64,000 bases of DNA. Origin: Litoreibacter halocynthiae (GTDB lineage Bacteria > Pseudomonadota > Alphaproteobacteria > Rhodobacterales > Rhodobacteraceae). Positions 43,545-53,641 of the stretch are shown here, one piece after another. Under the pieces are notes generated by a model that saw only the letters and a list, made by a program, of their open reading frames with translations, had not been told where the DNA came from and did not search any database. The position numbers and the translations under genes are program-made. Where the stretch lies: assembly GCF_004365635.1 (NCBI RefSeq), contig NZ_SOBH01000002.1:558001-622000 (forward strand), read 5' to 3'. Every line of letters starts with the position of its first letter. The first letter of the stretch is position 1.

Positions 43545-44431
43545 TGGCCGTCCCTCCGGCTGAAATGGCTGTAGATGTCTTCCAGCGACGGCGGAATGAC
43601 CTCCAGATCAGCAACCTTTTCCTGCATTGCGGAGATACGGGCCAGCGTCGCCAGCTTGTCCTCCTGCGTGCAACTCAGATGCAGCCCGCCATTGAGGCGG
43701 ATGGCATCGGGCAGGGCCGCCATGATATCCGTGTCATAACCGTTCAGTGCAGTGATCTGCATCGACACGGGCAACGCCGCTTCGCGCCGCAACTCCGGAA
43801 GGGAGCCTTCGGCGACCATGCGCCCGCCCGACAGGATCAACAGGCGGTCGGTGCGGGCCTCCACCTCGGTCAGGGCGTGGCTGGACAGCAGGATCGACGC
43901 ACCATCGGCGGCCAAGCCGTCAAGCAGTTCGTAGAAGTCGCGGCGGGACACGGGGTCAAGGCCGCTGGTCGGCTCGTCCAGCACCAGCAGACGCGGATGC
44001 CCGATCAACGCCTGCGCCAGCCCGACCCTTTGCCGCATCCCCTTGGAGTAGGTGCCGATGCGCCGCTTGGCAGCATGGCCCAGCCCGACGCGGTCCAGAA
44101 GCTCCATCGCGCCCGACGCAGCCTCGCCCCGCAGGCGCATGTAATAAGTGATCTGCTCCAGCCCTGTCAGCGCCGAATGGAACGCCGCGTTTTCCGGCAG
44201 GTAAGCCACTTTGCTGCGGGCCTTGCCAGGTGCCGCGCCGCAAACGGAAATCTCGCCACCATCCGGCGCGATCAGGCCAAGGATCACCTTCATCAGCGTG
44301 GACTTGCCCGCGCCGTTATGGCCCAGCAGCGCCACACGCTCGCCCGGCTCCACGGCGAGCGACACGTCGGACAGGGCTTTCACCCCGCCAAACGCCTTAG
44401 TGAGATGCGAGATCGTTAACGTCGAAGTCAT
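43541..44431 (-). CDS. nosF: NosF, ATPase of the Nos ABC transporter
   Basis: A 296-aa ABC ATPase: Walker A GHNGAGKSTLM, signature YSKGMRQRVGLAQALIGHP, Walker B LLVLDEPTSGLDP and the switch histidine SSHAL. It powers NosDFY. The start overlaps the end of nosD by 35 bp, an unusually long overlap within the operon. Confidence 0.94.
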   Translation of the reverse strand: MTSTLTISHLTKAFGGVKALSDVSLAVEPGERVALLGHNGAGKSTLMKVILGLIAPDGGEISVCGAAPGKARSKVAYLPENAAFHSALTGLEQITYYMRLRGEAASGAMELLDRVGLGHAAKRRIGTYSKGMRQRVGLAQALIGHPRLLVLDEPTSGLDPVSRRDFYELLDGLAADGASILLSSHALTEVEARTDRLLILSGGRMVAEGSLPELRREAALPVSMQITALNGYDTDIMAALPDAIRLNGGLHLSCTQEDKLATLARISAMQEKVADLEVIPPSLEDIYSHFSRRDGQ

Positions 44432-45728
44432 CTGGGTTACTTTCCTTCCGCCGCGCGGCCGCGTCGGCCTCCATCGCGGTGTATTCGGGTAAAACGGGTA
44501 TCTTCGGGGCCGCCATCAGCGGCGCACTGTCAACCACGCCGCCGGGCAGCGTGGCGGGGAAGCTGGACTGCGCCCAGCGGATAAGCTGTACCGCAGGCGC
44601 ACCGGTCAGCAAAGACGCAGCGGGTTGCGACCACAGGATATGGTCCATCAGGTCATTGGGCCGGAACGGGCTGTCGGCGATGCCGTCGCCGCCAAGATCA
44701 AAGCCGGGGTGGTCGGACCAGTAGTTGCCGCGGTCCTCAAAGCTCCATTCGATGTCGCGGGTGCCCACGTATTTCACCTGCGTGCGGTTGCCGATGAAGG
44801 CGTTGCCGGTCAGCACGTTCCGCTCGGACCCCGCAGTAAAGTGGATGCCGATATTGCAGCCCTCGAAGCGGTTGTCATAGATCAGGTTCTTGTGCGCGTT
44901 GTAGATAAACGTGCAGCGATCCGCCCCGCCGCGCACCAGATTGCCCGACACGTCGGCGTTGTTGGCGTAGTTCAGCATGACCCCGTGGCTGATGTCCGAC
45001 AGGCTCAGGTTATCCTTCACGATCACCTTGTTGGAGAACATGATCGCATAGCCGAGATGGTTGCCGATGGACACGTTCCCCGACACCTCGGAATCGTTGG
45101 TATACATGTAATGCACCGCAAAACGCAGGTCGCGGAACAGGTTGTTGCGGTAGATCCCCTTGCGCGATGTGTTGGAGAATATCCCGTCGCGGCCCCAGCG
45201 GACGGTGTTGCCCTCGACCAGCGTGCCGGGAGAGTTCCACACATAGATGCCGTTGCCCCGGTCGTTCATGCGGAACTGCTGAGTGCCTTCGATCACGTTG
45301 CCGCGCACCTGCGCGTCATGGCCGCCATGCACGTCGACGCCGTGCAGGTTGCCCAGCACGCGGTTGTTTTCCACCAGCGCGCGGTCGGCCTTCTTCAAAA
45401 TCTTGATGCCCGCGTCAAGGTTCTGGCTGTCCAGCCCCGAGCCTGTGACGGTTACGCCGGTTACGGACACATCCGGCGCGTCGATGGTCACCACGGTGCC
45501 CTGCCCCGTGCCGTCGATGATCGCGTCATGGGTGCCGTTGATGGTCAGCGGGCGGTCAATGGTGACGGGACCGGCGTAGACACCGGCTGAAAGGGTCAGC
45601 ACATCGCTGGGATTGGCCCCGGCGATGGCTTTGGCAAGCGTCCCCTGCCCCGCAGGCACGGCTGTCTGGGCCGCCCAAAGGGGCAACGTGACCAACAGTG
45701 ACAGCAGAAGGGACAGGGACCGCATCAT
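44397..45728 (-). CDS. nosD: NosD, periplasmic copper/sulfur maturation factor
   Basis: A 443-aa secreted protein. A signal peptide (MMRSLSLLLSLLVTLPLWAAQ) precedes a parallel β-helix built of repeated right-handed turns (ALVENNRVLGNLHGVDVHGG; GNVIEGTQQFRMNDRGNGIYVWNSPG; GNVSIGNHLGYAIMFSNKVIVKDN). NosD acts with NosFY to mature the tetranuclear CuZ centre of NosZ in the periplasm. It starts 3 bp after nosZ. Confidence 0.94.
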   Translation of the reverse strand: MMRSLSLLLSLLVTLPLWAAQTAVPAGQGTLAKAIAGANPSDVLTLSAGVYAGPVTIDRPLTINGTHDAIIDGTGQGTVVTIDAPDVSVTGVTVTGSGLDSQNLDAGIKILKKADRALVENNRVLGNLHGVDVHGGHDAQVRGNVIEGTQQFRMNDRGNGIYVWNSPGTLVEGNTVRWGRDGIFSNTSRKGIYRNNLFRDLRFAVHYMYTNDSEVSGNVSIGNHLGYAIMFSNKVIVKDNLSLSDISHGVMLNYANNADVSGNLVRGGADRCTFIYNAHKNLIYDNRFEGCNIGIHFTAGSERNVLTGNAFIGNRTQVKYVGTRDIEWSFEDRGNYWSDHPGFDLGGDGIADSPFRPNDLMDHILWSQPAASLLTGAPAVQLIRWAQSSFPATLPGGVVDSAPLMAAPKIPVLPEYTAMEADAAARRKESNPDDFDVNDLASH

Positions 45729-45731
45729 GGT

Positions 45732-47672
45732 TTAGCTCGCCTTTGGTTCGACGAACATCCGGCCGCGCATCTCCATGTGGAGCGCGTGGCAGAACCACTG
45801 GCAATAGTACCAGAAAACACCGGGCTGGGCTGCCACAAAGGTAACCGAGGCTGTTGCTTGCGCCCCGATTTCCATTGCCACACCGTGATTGCCCATGGTG
45901 AAGCCGTGGGTCAGATCGTCGATGTCATCAAGGTTGGTCACAATTACAGTGACCTCATTGCCTTGCTGCACGGTAAACGACTCCAGCGAGAAGTTCGGCG
46001 CCTGGCTGGACATGTAGACCCGCACCTTGTTGCCCTCGCGGATGATCGTGTCCTGATAGTCGTCCAGATCGACACCGTCCGCCTCGGCCTGTGTGCGGGC
46101 GTCCTGCCACATCGGGTCGTTGCGGTCCCAGACCGATTTCGGGCTGACCTTGGCAGGGTCCACGATGATCGAGTCGTGTGGCTCCGCGAAGGTGGGGCCG
46201 TCATGGATCAGGGTCATGTCGTCGCCGTCGATGGCGAAGAGCTGCTCGTTCTCGGGCTTCAGCGGGCCGACATTGAGGAACCGGTCCTTGGAGAACTTGT
46301 TCATCGTCAGGTAGTACTTGTCGGTCGCCTCCAGCGTCTCGCCCATCACGGTGGAGTTGTGGCCGGGCTGGTAATGCACGTCCTTCTTGAAGCGGATCGG
46401 GTCGGCTTCCTCGCCGTTGTAGAGCTTGATCGCGTCCTCGATGTTCCACTTCACCACCTGGCTGTCCAGGAACAGCGTGGTGTAGCAGTTGCCCTTGCCG
46501 TCGAACGCGGTGTGTAGCGGGCCAAGGCCCAGTTCCGGCTCTGCCACGACGGCGTCACGCGGCTCGATCTCGCCTGCGAAGACCTGATCGAGCTTGCGCA
46601 CGTCGATCACCGACACGGTGGGCGACAGCTTGCCCGCGATGCACAGGTGGACCTTGTCGGGCGCCATGTTGCAGCCGTGCGGGTTGTTGGGGATCGGGAT
46701 GTAGCGGGTGTATTTGCTGCCCGCATCCTTGCGCCCGTCCAGCACCTTGACGCCGTTCAACTCCTGAAAGTCGCCGGCCTCGATGCCTTTCTCGATTTCG
46801 GCGATGTTGAACACGACGACGTGGTCCATGTCGGCCTCGGTCATGTCGGTCAGGGTCATTCCCATTTCCGAGTTATACGAGGTCGAGAACGCGTATTTGC
46901 CCTCGTAGTCGCAATCGGTGTTGTCGAGGTTGCCCGTCACCATCACCTGCCACGCGACGGTCATCTCGTCGGCGTTCAGGGCGGTGTAGAAGTTTACATA
47001 CTTCTCCGGCTCGTCGAGGATTTGGCCGTCATTGACCATCGGCACTTCGTCCTCGCCGTTACAGAAGACGTAGTTGGTGCGAGGCCATTTTTGCGGACGC
47101 AGGCCGTGGATGGCTTTGGCGTTCGGGATCTCGATGATCTTGTCGCACTTCATCACGTCGCAACGCACACGGGCGACGCGGGTGTTGGCCTTGTCGTTCA
47201 TGAACAGGTAGCGGCCGTCATAGGTGCCTTCGGTGAAGGACATATGCGGGTGGTGCAGGTCGCCGTTCGGCGGAAACTCGTGGCCGTTGGCGGCAAGATA
47301 GGCCTTGGTCTTCTCGGTCAGGCCTTCGGTCAGGATCTTCTTGGACTCGTTGGTGATCCCCCAACCGGTGGCAGAGCAGATGTTAAACACCGGAACCCGC
47401 ATCAATTCGCGCATGGACGGCACGCCCAGAATACGCATCTCGCCACACTGGCCCGAGGACCAGAAGCCGTAATATTCGTCAAGCTGGCCCGGACCCACTT
47501 GGGCATCCGTGGCGGCACGCGCGGTGGTGGTGCTTGTTGCCAATGCGGCGGCGCCGACGGCACCCCCTGTCAGCATGGCGCGGCTGCCGAATGCGCCCGC
47601 AAGCGCGGCCGTTCCGGCGGTGGCGCCCAAGAGGCCCCTCCGCGTGATTGGCAGTTTCTTTTCCTCAGACAT
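45732..47672 (-). CDS. nosZ: Nitrous oxide reductase
   Basis: A 646-aa periplasmic multicopper enzyme reducing N2O to N2. A Tat signal ([18 protein letters not shown]) marks it as clade I. The C-terminal cupredoxin holds the CuA ligands ([12 protein letters not shown], about residues 618-630); the N-terminal β-propeller supplies CuZ histidines (for example [17 protein letters not shown]). The ATG at 47672 has AAGGACGAG just upstream; the in-frame reading to 47768 is rejected. It follows nosR by 13 bp. Confidence 0.97.
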   Translation of the reverse strand: MSEEKKLPITRRGLLGATAGTAALAGAFGSRAMLTGGAVGAAALATSTTTARAATDAQVGPGQLDEYYGFWSSGQCGEMRILGVPSMRELMRVPVFNICSATGWGITNESKKILTEGLTEKTKAYLAANGHEFPPNGDLHHPHMSFTEGTYDGRYLFMNDKANTRVARVRCDVMKCDKIIEIPNAKAIHGLRPQKWPRTNYVFCNGEDEVPMVNDGQILDEPEKYVNFYTALNADEMTVAWQVMVTGNLDNTDCDYEGKYAFSTSYNSEMGMTLTDMTEADMDHVVVFNIAEIEKGIEAGDFQELNGVKVLDGRKDAGSKYTRYIPIPNNPHGCNMAPDKVHLCIAGKLSPTVSVIDVRKLDQVFAGEIEPRDAVVAEPELGLGPLHTAFDGKGNCYTTLFLDSQVVKWNIEDAIKLYNGEEADPIRFKKDVHYQPGHNSTVMGETLEATDKYYLTMNKFSKDRFLNVGPLKPENEQLFAIDGDDMTLIHDGPTFAEPHDSIIVDPAKVSPKSVWDRNDPMWQDARTQAEADGVDLDDYQDTIIREGNKVRVYMSSQAPNFSLESFTVQQGNEVTVIVTNLDDIDDLTHGFTMGNHGVAMEIGAQATASVTFVAAQPGVFWYYCQWFCHALHMEMRGRMFVEPKAS

Positions 47673-47685
47673 AACTCGTCCTTTC

Positions 47686-49890
47686 TCAGTTGGTGACGGT
47701 TGGTTTGACTTGGTTCGGATGCCCCAGATTGGGCCGCGACAGGTCCGGCGCTGCGCCGACTTTCTCACGCCGCTTCATCTTCTTGATGACGACGGGGCAG
47801 GTGGTTTTGGACTGGTAGAGCACCTGACAGTGCAGGCAGTTGATGCACTCGTTCGGGTTGATCTCGCCAGTTGGGTGGATCGACTGAACGGGGCATTGAT
47901 GCGCGCAGGTCTGACACGGGTTGCCGCATTCATGATAGCGCTTCAGCCAGTCGAACATCCGCAGCCGCGCGGGGATGGCCAGCGCCGCGCCCAGCGGGCA
48001 AAGGTAGCGGCAAAAGAACCGCTCCACGAACAGGCCCGCGATCAGCAGCGCTGCGACATAAGCCACAAACGGCCATGCGCGCACAAAGTTCAGGATGATG
48101 GCGGTCTTGAACGGCTCCACCTCGGCCAGACGCTCGGCTTGCTCGATGCTGGTCAGCGATACGCCAAAGAGGCCAAGGAAGATCATGTATTTCAGCGGCC
48201 ACAGGCGCTCATGCAGCCCCCAAGGCAGCGTCCATTGCGGGATGCGCAGCTTGCGGGCCACTTGGTTCAGCAACTCCTGTAACGCGCCAAACGGGCAGAG
48301 CCAGCCGCAATAGGCCCCGCGTCCCCAGAACAGCAGGGCGGCGGCCACGGCGAACCACAAGATGAAGGTCAGCGGGTCCAACAAGAAGGCTTGCCAGCTG
48401 AAGCCCGAGACGAGCGAGCCGAACAATGCCATCAGGTTAACGACGGACAATTGCGCGTTGGCAAACCAGCCCAGATAGACCAGCGTGACGGTCAGGAATC
48501 CCATGCGGAACCAGTAGAAGCCGCGTTCGTTGCGGGTCACCAAGCCTTGGAAGAAGAAGACACCCGTCAGGATCGTTAGCATGATGCCAAGCACCACGAT
48601 CTCGATCTGTTTGCCCGCCCAGATGCGCTTCCAAAGCGCCTGATGGGCATCTGCCTCAGTTTGCGAGGTCACTTCTGCCACGCTGGCCGGCACTTCCGCC
48701 GCAGGGGGAAGTGCAATGGTGCGAATGTACTGTTCCGGCAGCTGATAGCCCAGATCAAAAGTCGTAAACACCTTCTCGATTGCGCCTACGTCACGATGCA
48801 CCAGAAGCTGGATACGGAAGGGTTTTGTCGGGTTAAAACCGCTATCAGCGGGTATTTTGAACAGGTCCGCCTCGTTGAAAACAGGCGCATCATCAGCTTC
48901 AATAGTGTTGATGCGTTTGTGCATCCGATCACGGAACCGCACCGACACATCGTCCTGAATAAGCACGATACGGTCGAAGATACCGCCCCGCACATAGCCA
49001 GAGCCTTTGAAGGAATAAAGCCCGCGTCCGACGATGGCGACGGCGTGGTCACCCTCATCCAGCCAGTCCTGAATATTCGCGTTTACGGCCTCGCCCAGAA
49101 TGGCGCGCCCGATGGCAGGATGCGACACGAGAGCTGCCTGCATCTCGATAAACGTCGTCTCCGGCGCTTCGGTCAGCGCCCGTTCGTCCGCACGGGGGTC
49201 TTCCATCGCGGCGAAGGCGGCATTAATCTGCCCGACATCCAGCGACAGGCGGCGCAAGGTGCCGTCGCCCTCCAGCGTCATCCAGTCGCTGGCGGCCTCT
49301 GCATCGGGGTTGATCTCGAATTGGGGCCCTGACCCTACCTCTTCGACTGCCAACCCGCCCAACCCAAGTTGGCGCGCGACCTTCAAACCGGCACGGATGA
49401 TCGAGTCGTCGATCACCATGATGGTCACGGTCGCGCCGGAAATGATGTCGAGCTTATGCGAGGAGCCACCGGATTCCGCTTCGGCGACCAGATCGAGACC
49501 GCGATAATTGGCCACCAGCGCCTTCACCTTGGCGTCAGGTATCCCGATCAGCACGATTGGCTCGGAATGCTTCACCAACTGCACGCCGATAACCTGCGCG
49601 GCATCATCGACGGCCACCATGGTATGGATGGGCTTGCCGGAATATCCGGTGGTCGACACATAGTCAGAGGTTACAAATGCCCAACCGATGCGCTCGCCGC
49701 CCTTGAGGACCTGGATTGCGGGTGTATCCGGATGGGTGGCGCCAAAGGTGTCGGCCCCTTCGACCAGCTCCCCGACTTCAACGTCAGGCAACAGCTTGGC
49801 CAACAACGAGTCTGCTGCGGCGGGAAGCCCGAAACCGAGCAGCGTCGCAACAAAAATCATAGTTTTTAGAAAGAGCCGGAAAGTCGTCAT
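47686..49890 (-). CDS. nosR: NosR, polyferredoxin/FMN regulatory protein of N2O reduction
   Basis: A 734-aa membrane protein. A signal peptide ([18 protein letters not shown]) is followed by a periplasmic flavin domain whose SGATVT motif marks the FMN attachment. Several helices precede two cytosolic CxxxCP motifs ([12 protein letters not shown] and [12 protein letters not shown]) and a ferredoxin-like four-cysteine motif ([19 protein letters not shown]). NosR supports electron flow to NosZ and nos expression. It overlaps the Cys-rich gene by 4 bp. Confidence 0.95.
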   Translation of the reverse strand: MTTFRLFLKTMIFVATLLGFGLPAAADSLLAKLLPDVEVGELVEGADTFGATHPDTPAIQVLKGGERIGWAFVTSDYVSTTGYSGKPIHTMVAVDDAAQVIGVQLVKHSEPIVLIGIPDAKVKALVANYRGLDLVAEAESGGSSHKLDIISGATVTIMVIDDSIIRAGLKVARQLGLGGLAVEEVGSGPQFEINPDAEAASDWMTLEGDGTLRRLSLDVGQINAAFAAMEDPRADERALTEAPETTFIEMQAALVSHPAIGRAILGEAVNANIQDWLDEGDHAVAIVGRGLYSFKGSGYVRGGIFDRIVLIQDDVSVRFRDRMHKRINTIEADDAPVFNEADLFKIPADSGFNPTKPFRIQLLVHRDVGAIEKVFTTFDLGYQLPEQYIRTIALPPAAEVPASVAEVTSQTEADAHQALWKRIWAGKQIEIVVLGIMLTILTGVFFFQGLVTRNERGFYWFRMGFLTVTLVYLGWFANAQLSVVNLMALFGSLVSGFSWQAFLLDPLTFILWFAVAAALLFWGRGAYCGWLCPFGALQELLNQVARKLRIPQWTLPWGLHERLWPLKYMIFLGLFGVSLTSIEQAERLAEVEPFKTAIILNFVRAWPFVAYVAALLIAGLFVERFFCRYLCPLGAALAIPARLRMFDWLKRYHECGNPCQTCAHQCPVQSIHPTGEINPNECINCLHCQVLYQSKTTCPVVIKKMKRREKVGAAPDLSRPNLGHPNQVKPTVTN

Positions 49891-50351
49891 GCGGTGGCGT
49901 CCTTGAAGAAAGATCGCCCGTCGCTGCTTTTGTGTTGGCCCATCAAAGACTGATCAGGATTGATCAGGTTCAGCTGGGACAGAACTGAAAGGTGCATGAC
50001 CGGAGGGGCACGCGGCATCGGGCGAATGGTTCGCTTTAGAAAACTTGGGGTTTGATAGGGCGTACGCTCCAGCGCGACGTCCAACGTCAAGATGTTCAGA
50101 CCGGCCTCTGTCACGATATTCGGGTGGGCTCCCGTTGTCTCGCAGCAAATCAGGCAGTCTTGGCACTCTTGGTGAGGTTCAACTGGAACTCCATCTGCAT
50201 CGACGCGCACCGTCCGAGCAACGCCATCCGCACAGATTTCCATGCTGAATGACGCCCCCCCAGTATTCGTCGCAGCCATCGCTATCGGGCCGTATACGAC
50301 AAGACACACGGTCAGCAGCAACCTGAACAAAAGGGGTAATGCAGTCTTCAT
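49887..50351 (-). CDS. Secreted Cys-rich protein at the head of the nos operon
   Basis: A 154-aa protein with a signal peptide (MKTALPLLFRLLLTVCLVVYGPIAMAA) and a compact cysteine cluster (CQDCLICC near residue 63-70, plus an earlier CADG), which could bind copper. It is the first gene of the nos operon, overlapping nosR by 4 bp. It resembles DUF2946-type metal-linked proteins. The ATG at 50351 has no ribosome binding site upstream, and the NnrR-like box lies ~42 bp away, so the mRNA may be leaderless. A copper-handling role is inferred. Confidence 0.7.
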   Translation of the reverse strand: MKTALPLLFRLLLTVCLVVYGPIAMAATNTGGASFSMEICADGVARTVRVDADGVPVEPHQECQDCLICCETTGAHPNIVTEAGLNILTLDVALERTPYQTPSFLKRTIRPMPRAPPVMHLSVLSQLNLINPDQSLMGQHKSSDGRSFFKDATA

Positions 50352-50386
50352 AAAGCCGCGTGTAGCAACGGCGCAAACGAGGAACT

Positions 50387-50400
50387 TTGTGCTAGCGCAA
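50387..50400. promoter_or_regulatory. NnrR/FNR-type box upstream of the nos operon
   Basis: TTGTG-CTAG-CGCAA, inside an 18-bp near-perfect palindrome (50385-50402). It fits the FNR/CRP-family spacing (TTG-N8-CAA), and the CGCAA half resembles NnrR rather than FNR (ATCAA) sites. Its centre lies about 42 bp upstream of the ATG at 50351, matching a class II activation position if transcription starts at or beside that codon. The divergent LysR gene starts 175 bp away. Confidence 0.75.
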
Positions 50401-50574
50401 AGAAGCTCTATTCATTCACAATTTTTGCGGAGCAGGTCCGGATTTATCGCGCGCAGTTCATCGCTATTCTGGATGAAGTGCAGAAATCGAAAATCGACGC
50501 GCACAGCACCGGTGATCAGGAAAGCATCACGAATATCAATTGAGGGTTAGCCCAGTTATTCTTATGCTTCCCTA

Positions 50575-51498
50575 ATGGATATTACACTCGTCAAAACCTT
50601 TCTGGAGGTCGCAGCCACCGGATCCTTCGTTGCCGCGTCTGAACGACTGTTTGTCACCCAGTCAGCTGTCAGCCTGCGCATTCAACGGTTGGAGGACAGT
50701 CTTGGGCGCCCGCTGTTTAACCGTTCGAAAGCGGGAGCCGTTTTAACACCCGCGGGAACCGAATTTGAACGCTATGCCCTCGGTTTGATAAAGCTTTGGG
50801 AAGAGGCGCGCCAACAGATCGCCATCCCTGAAGGCTTTACCAAGAGCCTGACCATTGGCGCGCAATATTCGCTGTGGCCGCGTTTGGGGTTTCGGTGGAT
50901 TGATGCCCTGCGCGCCGAGATGCCATCGCTGAGCATTCGCACCGAGTTGGGAATGCCAGATCGTTTGACGCGGTTTCTGATCGAAGGCGTTGTGCAGGCA
51001 GGGCTAATGTATAACCCACAACTACGTTCGGGACTGTCTGTGTCGAAGGTCAGTGATGAAGAACTGGTGCTGGTGGCTTCGTGGGCAAACCCGTCGCTGG
51101 ACCAGATTGACGGTCGATATGTTTTTATAGATTGGGGCGCGGAGTTCACACAGGCGCACGCCATTGAGCTACCACATCTAATCAACTCGGGACTCACCTT
51201 GTCCCTTGGAGCGATGGCCGCCGAATTTATCGTTAAGCGCCAGTATGCGGGTTACCTTCCGGCACGCTATATCAAGCAATATGTCGACGCTGGTCGGTTA
51301 CACCTAATCCCGGATGCGCCCCGCTTCCCCTATCCGGCTTATGTGGTCTGGCGGGATGATCTTGATGCAGAAGTCGCCGATGTTGCGCGAAAGACACTCC
51401 AAGAGACCGTTGAAAAGGCCATCCTCGCACAGGATGAGGTAATCAACAGGCTGAGTGAAATCAGCATATTCAAGCAAATCCCTATACTTGGAGGCTGA
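50575..51498 (+). CDS. LysR-family transcriptional regulator
   Basis: A 307-aa regulator with the LysR HTH (MDITLVKTFLEVAATGSFVAASERLFVTQSAVSLRIQRLEDSLGRPLFNR) and a periplasmic-binding-like effector domain. It is divergent from the nos operon, separated by 223 bp that include the NnrR-type box. It might influence nos or the DUF481 gene downstream, but there is no direct evidence. The effector is unknown. Confidence 0.93.
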   Translation: MDITLVKTFLEVAATGSFVAASERLFVTQSAVSLRIQRLEDSLGRPLFNRSKAGAVLTPAGTEFERYALGLIKLWEEARQQIAIPEGFTKSLTIGAQYSLWPRLGFRWIDALRAEMPSLSIRTELGMPDRLTRFLIEGVVQAGLMYNPQLRSGLSVSKVSDEELVLVASWANPSLDQIDGRYVFIDWGAEFTQAHAIELPHLINSGLTLSLGAMAAEFIVKRQYAGYLPARYIKQYVDAGRLHLIPDAPRFPYPAYVVWRDDLDAEVADVARKTLQETVEKAILAQDEVINRLSEISIFKQIPILGG

Positions 51499-51653
51499 TC
51501 TTAAATTTAGGTGAGTAATAGTCGTTTTATACGTGATTATTTCGAATTTAACTTATGTGAAATACGTTTCTAAACCCGTTCTTAGCAGAGATGCTCCCGA
51601 TCTTCGGCAAACATGCCGGATGACGGGTCACCTTGTTGGGAAAGGAATGACCC

Positions 51654-52514
51654 ATGAAACTTATTTCTAAACTGGCGACCGCTTCCGTAGTCGCGCTACT
51701 GGCCGCGACTCCGTCGATGGCACAAGATCGTCTGGTTGGCACAAAGGCGCTGGACGACCGTATTGACGACATCACCGACGATGTGAACGAAGACCTAGCA
51801 CGTGGCGATGACGACGAGCGTTTTGGCCCGACCGGCGTTGCGCAAGGCTTTCGCGGCTCGATCGCGCTGACAGCATCTGGTACCTCCGGCAACACCGACA
51901 CCGGTGAATTGTCCGGCGCAGGCCGTCTGTCTTACGGCATCGGTGACTGGAACCACTCCGCCGGTTTCGCAATCGAATACGGCGAAGCAAACAACCAAAA
52001 GAACGAAGAAAAATTCTTCGCGACCTACGAAGCACAACGCTACTTCAACGAGAAGTTCTACCTCTTCGGTATCGGTCGTTACGAATATGACGGCTTCTCG
52101 GCTCCGACCGTCCCTGGTGGCGCACCTGTTGCTGGCAACTCGTCTGATGCGTTCTTGGGCTTTGGTCCAGGCTACCGCGTGATCAACACACCCGAGCAAG
52201 CATGGCGCGTTCAAGCCGGTATTGGTGTACGTCACACGAAAGACTTCGCAAACGTGTCGAATACCGAAGAAGCAATCATCGCATCCTCGCGTTACTTCAT
52301 GAAACTGACTGACACCATGTCGCTGACCAATGACACTGACGTTCTGTCCTCTTCGGCCAACACGGTTGTGTCAAACGACTTGGGTGTGAACTTCAAAGTT
52401 TCTAACAACCTGTCGACCCGCGTATCTTACCGGACCGACTACAACAGCGCCCCTGCGATCGGCCGCAAATCAACTGACAACACTTTGGGCTTGTCCCTCG
52501 TGCTTGGTTTCTAA
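51654..52514 (+). CDS. DUF481 outer-membrane beta-barrel protein
   Basis: A 286-aa protein. A signal peptide (MKLISKLATASVVALLAATPSMAQ) precedes an acidic linker and a DUF481/YdiY-type barrel: GSIALTASGTSGNTDTGELSGAGRLSYGIGDWNHSAGFAIEYGE. It ends with an aromatic residue (LVLGF), the outer-membrane insertion signal. GAAAGGAATG precedes the ATG. The family has an unknown role, sometimes linked to salt stress. It ends in a terminator at 52575-52599. Confidence 0.9.
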   Translation: MKLISKLATASVVALLAATPSMAQDRLVGTKALDDRIDDITDDVNEDLARGDDDERFGPTGVAQGFRGSIALTASGTSGNTDTGELSGAGRLSYGIGDWNHSAGFAIEYGEANNQKNEEKFFATYEAQRYFNEKFYLFGIGRYEYDGFSAPTVPGGAPVAGNSSDAFLGFGPGYRVINTPEQAWRVQAGIGVRHTKDFANVSNTEEAIIASSRYFMKLTDTMSLTNDTDVLSSSANTVVSNDLGVNFKVSNNLSTRVSYRTDYNSAPAIGRKSTDNTLGLSLVLGF

Positions 52515-52574
52515 ATAGCAATCCGGCGTGGTCAGGCAGACCGATTTCCCTCGAGAGTTCTGATTACTACGGAC

Positions 52575-52599
52575 AAGGGGCGGAGCAATCCGCCCCTTT
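52575..52599. terminator. Hairpin between the DUF481 gene and the ABC ATPase
   Basis: Stem AAGGGGCGGA (52575-52584) / TCCGCCCCTT (52589-52598) with a GCAA tetraloop, then TTTC on the plus strand. It lies 60 bp after the DUF481 stop and 33 bp from the convergent ABC gene stop, so it can serve both. Confidence 0.8.
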
Positions 52600-52630
52600 C
52601 GCGTTCGGGCCTTGGGTGTATCTCTATTGC

Positions 52631-53641
52631 CTATCCGTGATCCGCAAAAACCCGCTGCTTTTCGTGATCGAACGCGAAGGCGGCATGGTCGTCGAAATCC
52701 AGCTCTATTTCTTCACCGACACGGGTTTCATCCTGACCGAAGATGCGCACAGTCAGGGCTTCTTTCTGTGCAGTCGAGACCAACAGGTTGGTGTCGCCGC
52801 CCAAGCGCTCCACATGGGTCACAGTGCCTTTGATCCGCCCGCCCTTGGTGGCACGCAGGTGTTCTGGCCGGATACCCAGCGCCCCATTTTTCGGGATGGA
52901 CAACGGTGCTTTGCTCAGGAAATTCATCGCGGGCGATCCAAGGAAACCGGCAACAAACTGGTTGGCCGGATTGTTGTAAAGCTCCATCGGCGATCCGACC
53001 TGCTCCACCCTACCGTCCCGCAGAACAACGATCTTGTCGGCAAGTGTCATCGCCTCGGTTTGGTCATGGGTAACGTAAATCATCGACGCACTGAGCTTGC
53101 GGTGCAGTTCCGCTATCTCGATGCGTGTGTTCATCCGGAGCGCTGCATCAAGGTTGGACAGCGGCTCGTCGAACAAGAACAGCTTCGGCTCGCGCACAAT
53201 CGCACGCCCGATGGCCACACGCTGGCGTTGCCCGCCGGACAAATCGGACGGACGGCGATCAATATATGCGCCAAGATCAAGCATCTGAACCGCCTTGCTC
53301 ACGCGCTCCTCGATTACCGATTTGGGCTGCTTTTCCTGCTTGAGGCCAAGCGCCATGTTGTCCCGGACACTCAGATGCGGATAAAGCGCGTAGGATTGGA
53401 ACACCATCGCGATGCCGCGTTTGGCGGGCGGGATACTGTTCACCACAGTGCCGCCAATGTTCACCGTGCCTTTGGTGGCATCCTCCAGCCCTGCGATCAC
53501 CCGAAGCAATGTGGATTTACCGCAGCCCGAGGGGCCGACGAACACCACAAACTCACCCTCCTCGACGGTCAGATTGATATCTTTGAGAACTTCTACAGAG
53601 CCGAAGGACTTGCAGACATTGGTGAGGGTCAGGGCGGTCAT
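52631..53641 (-). CDS. Sugar ABC importer ATP-binding protein (UgpC/MsmK-like)
   Basis: A 336-aa CUT1-type ATPase. Walker [12 protein letters not shown], signature [19 protein letters not shown], Walker [14 protein letters not shown] and switch [13 protein letters not shown]-terminal TOBE/MalK-like regulatory region ([30 protein letters not shown]). It is the last gene of the murQ-led operon and energises the two permeases encoded upstream. Confidence 0.94.
   Translation of the reverse strand: MTALTLTNVCKSFGSVEVLKDINLTVEEGEFVVFVGPSGCGKSTLLRVIAGLEDATKGTVNIGGTVVNSIPPAKRGIAMVFQSYALYPHLSVRDNMALGLKQEKQPKSVIEERVSKAVQMLDLGAYIDRRPSDLSGGQRQRVAIGRAIVREPKLFLFDEPLSNLDAALRMNTRIEIAELHRKLSASMIYVTHDQTEAMTLADKIVVLRDGRVEQVGSPMELYNNPANQFVAGFLGSPAMNFLSKAPLSIPKNGALGIRPEHLRATKGGRIKGTVTHVERLGGDTNLLVSTAQKEALTVRIFGQDETRVGEEIELDFDDHAAFAFDHEKQRVFADHG

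Noticed and set aside
42163-43614. Extended 483-codon reading of the nosL frame
   Set aside because: The part beyond 42723 runs through nosY in another frame; NosL with its lipobox begins at 42723.
46647-47696. 349-codon open frame antisense to nosZ
   Set aside because: nosZ is certain on the other strand; the antisense product is low-complexity with no domain.
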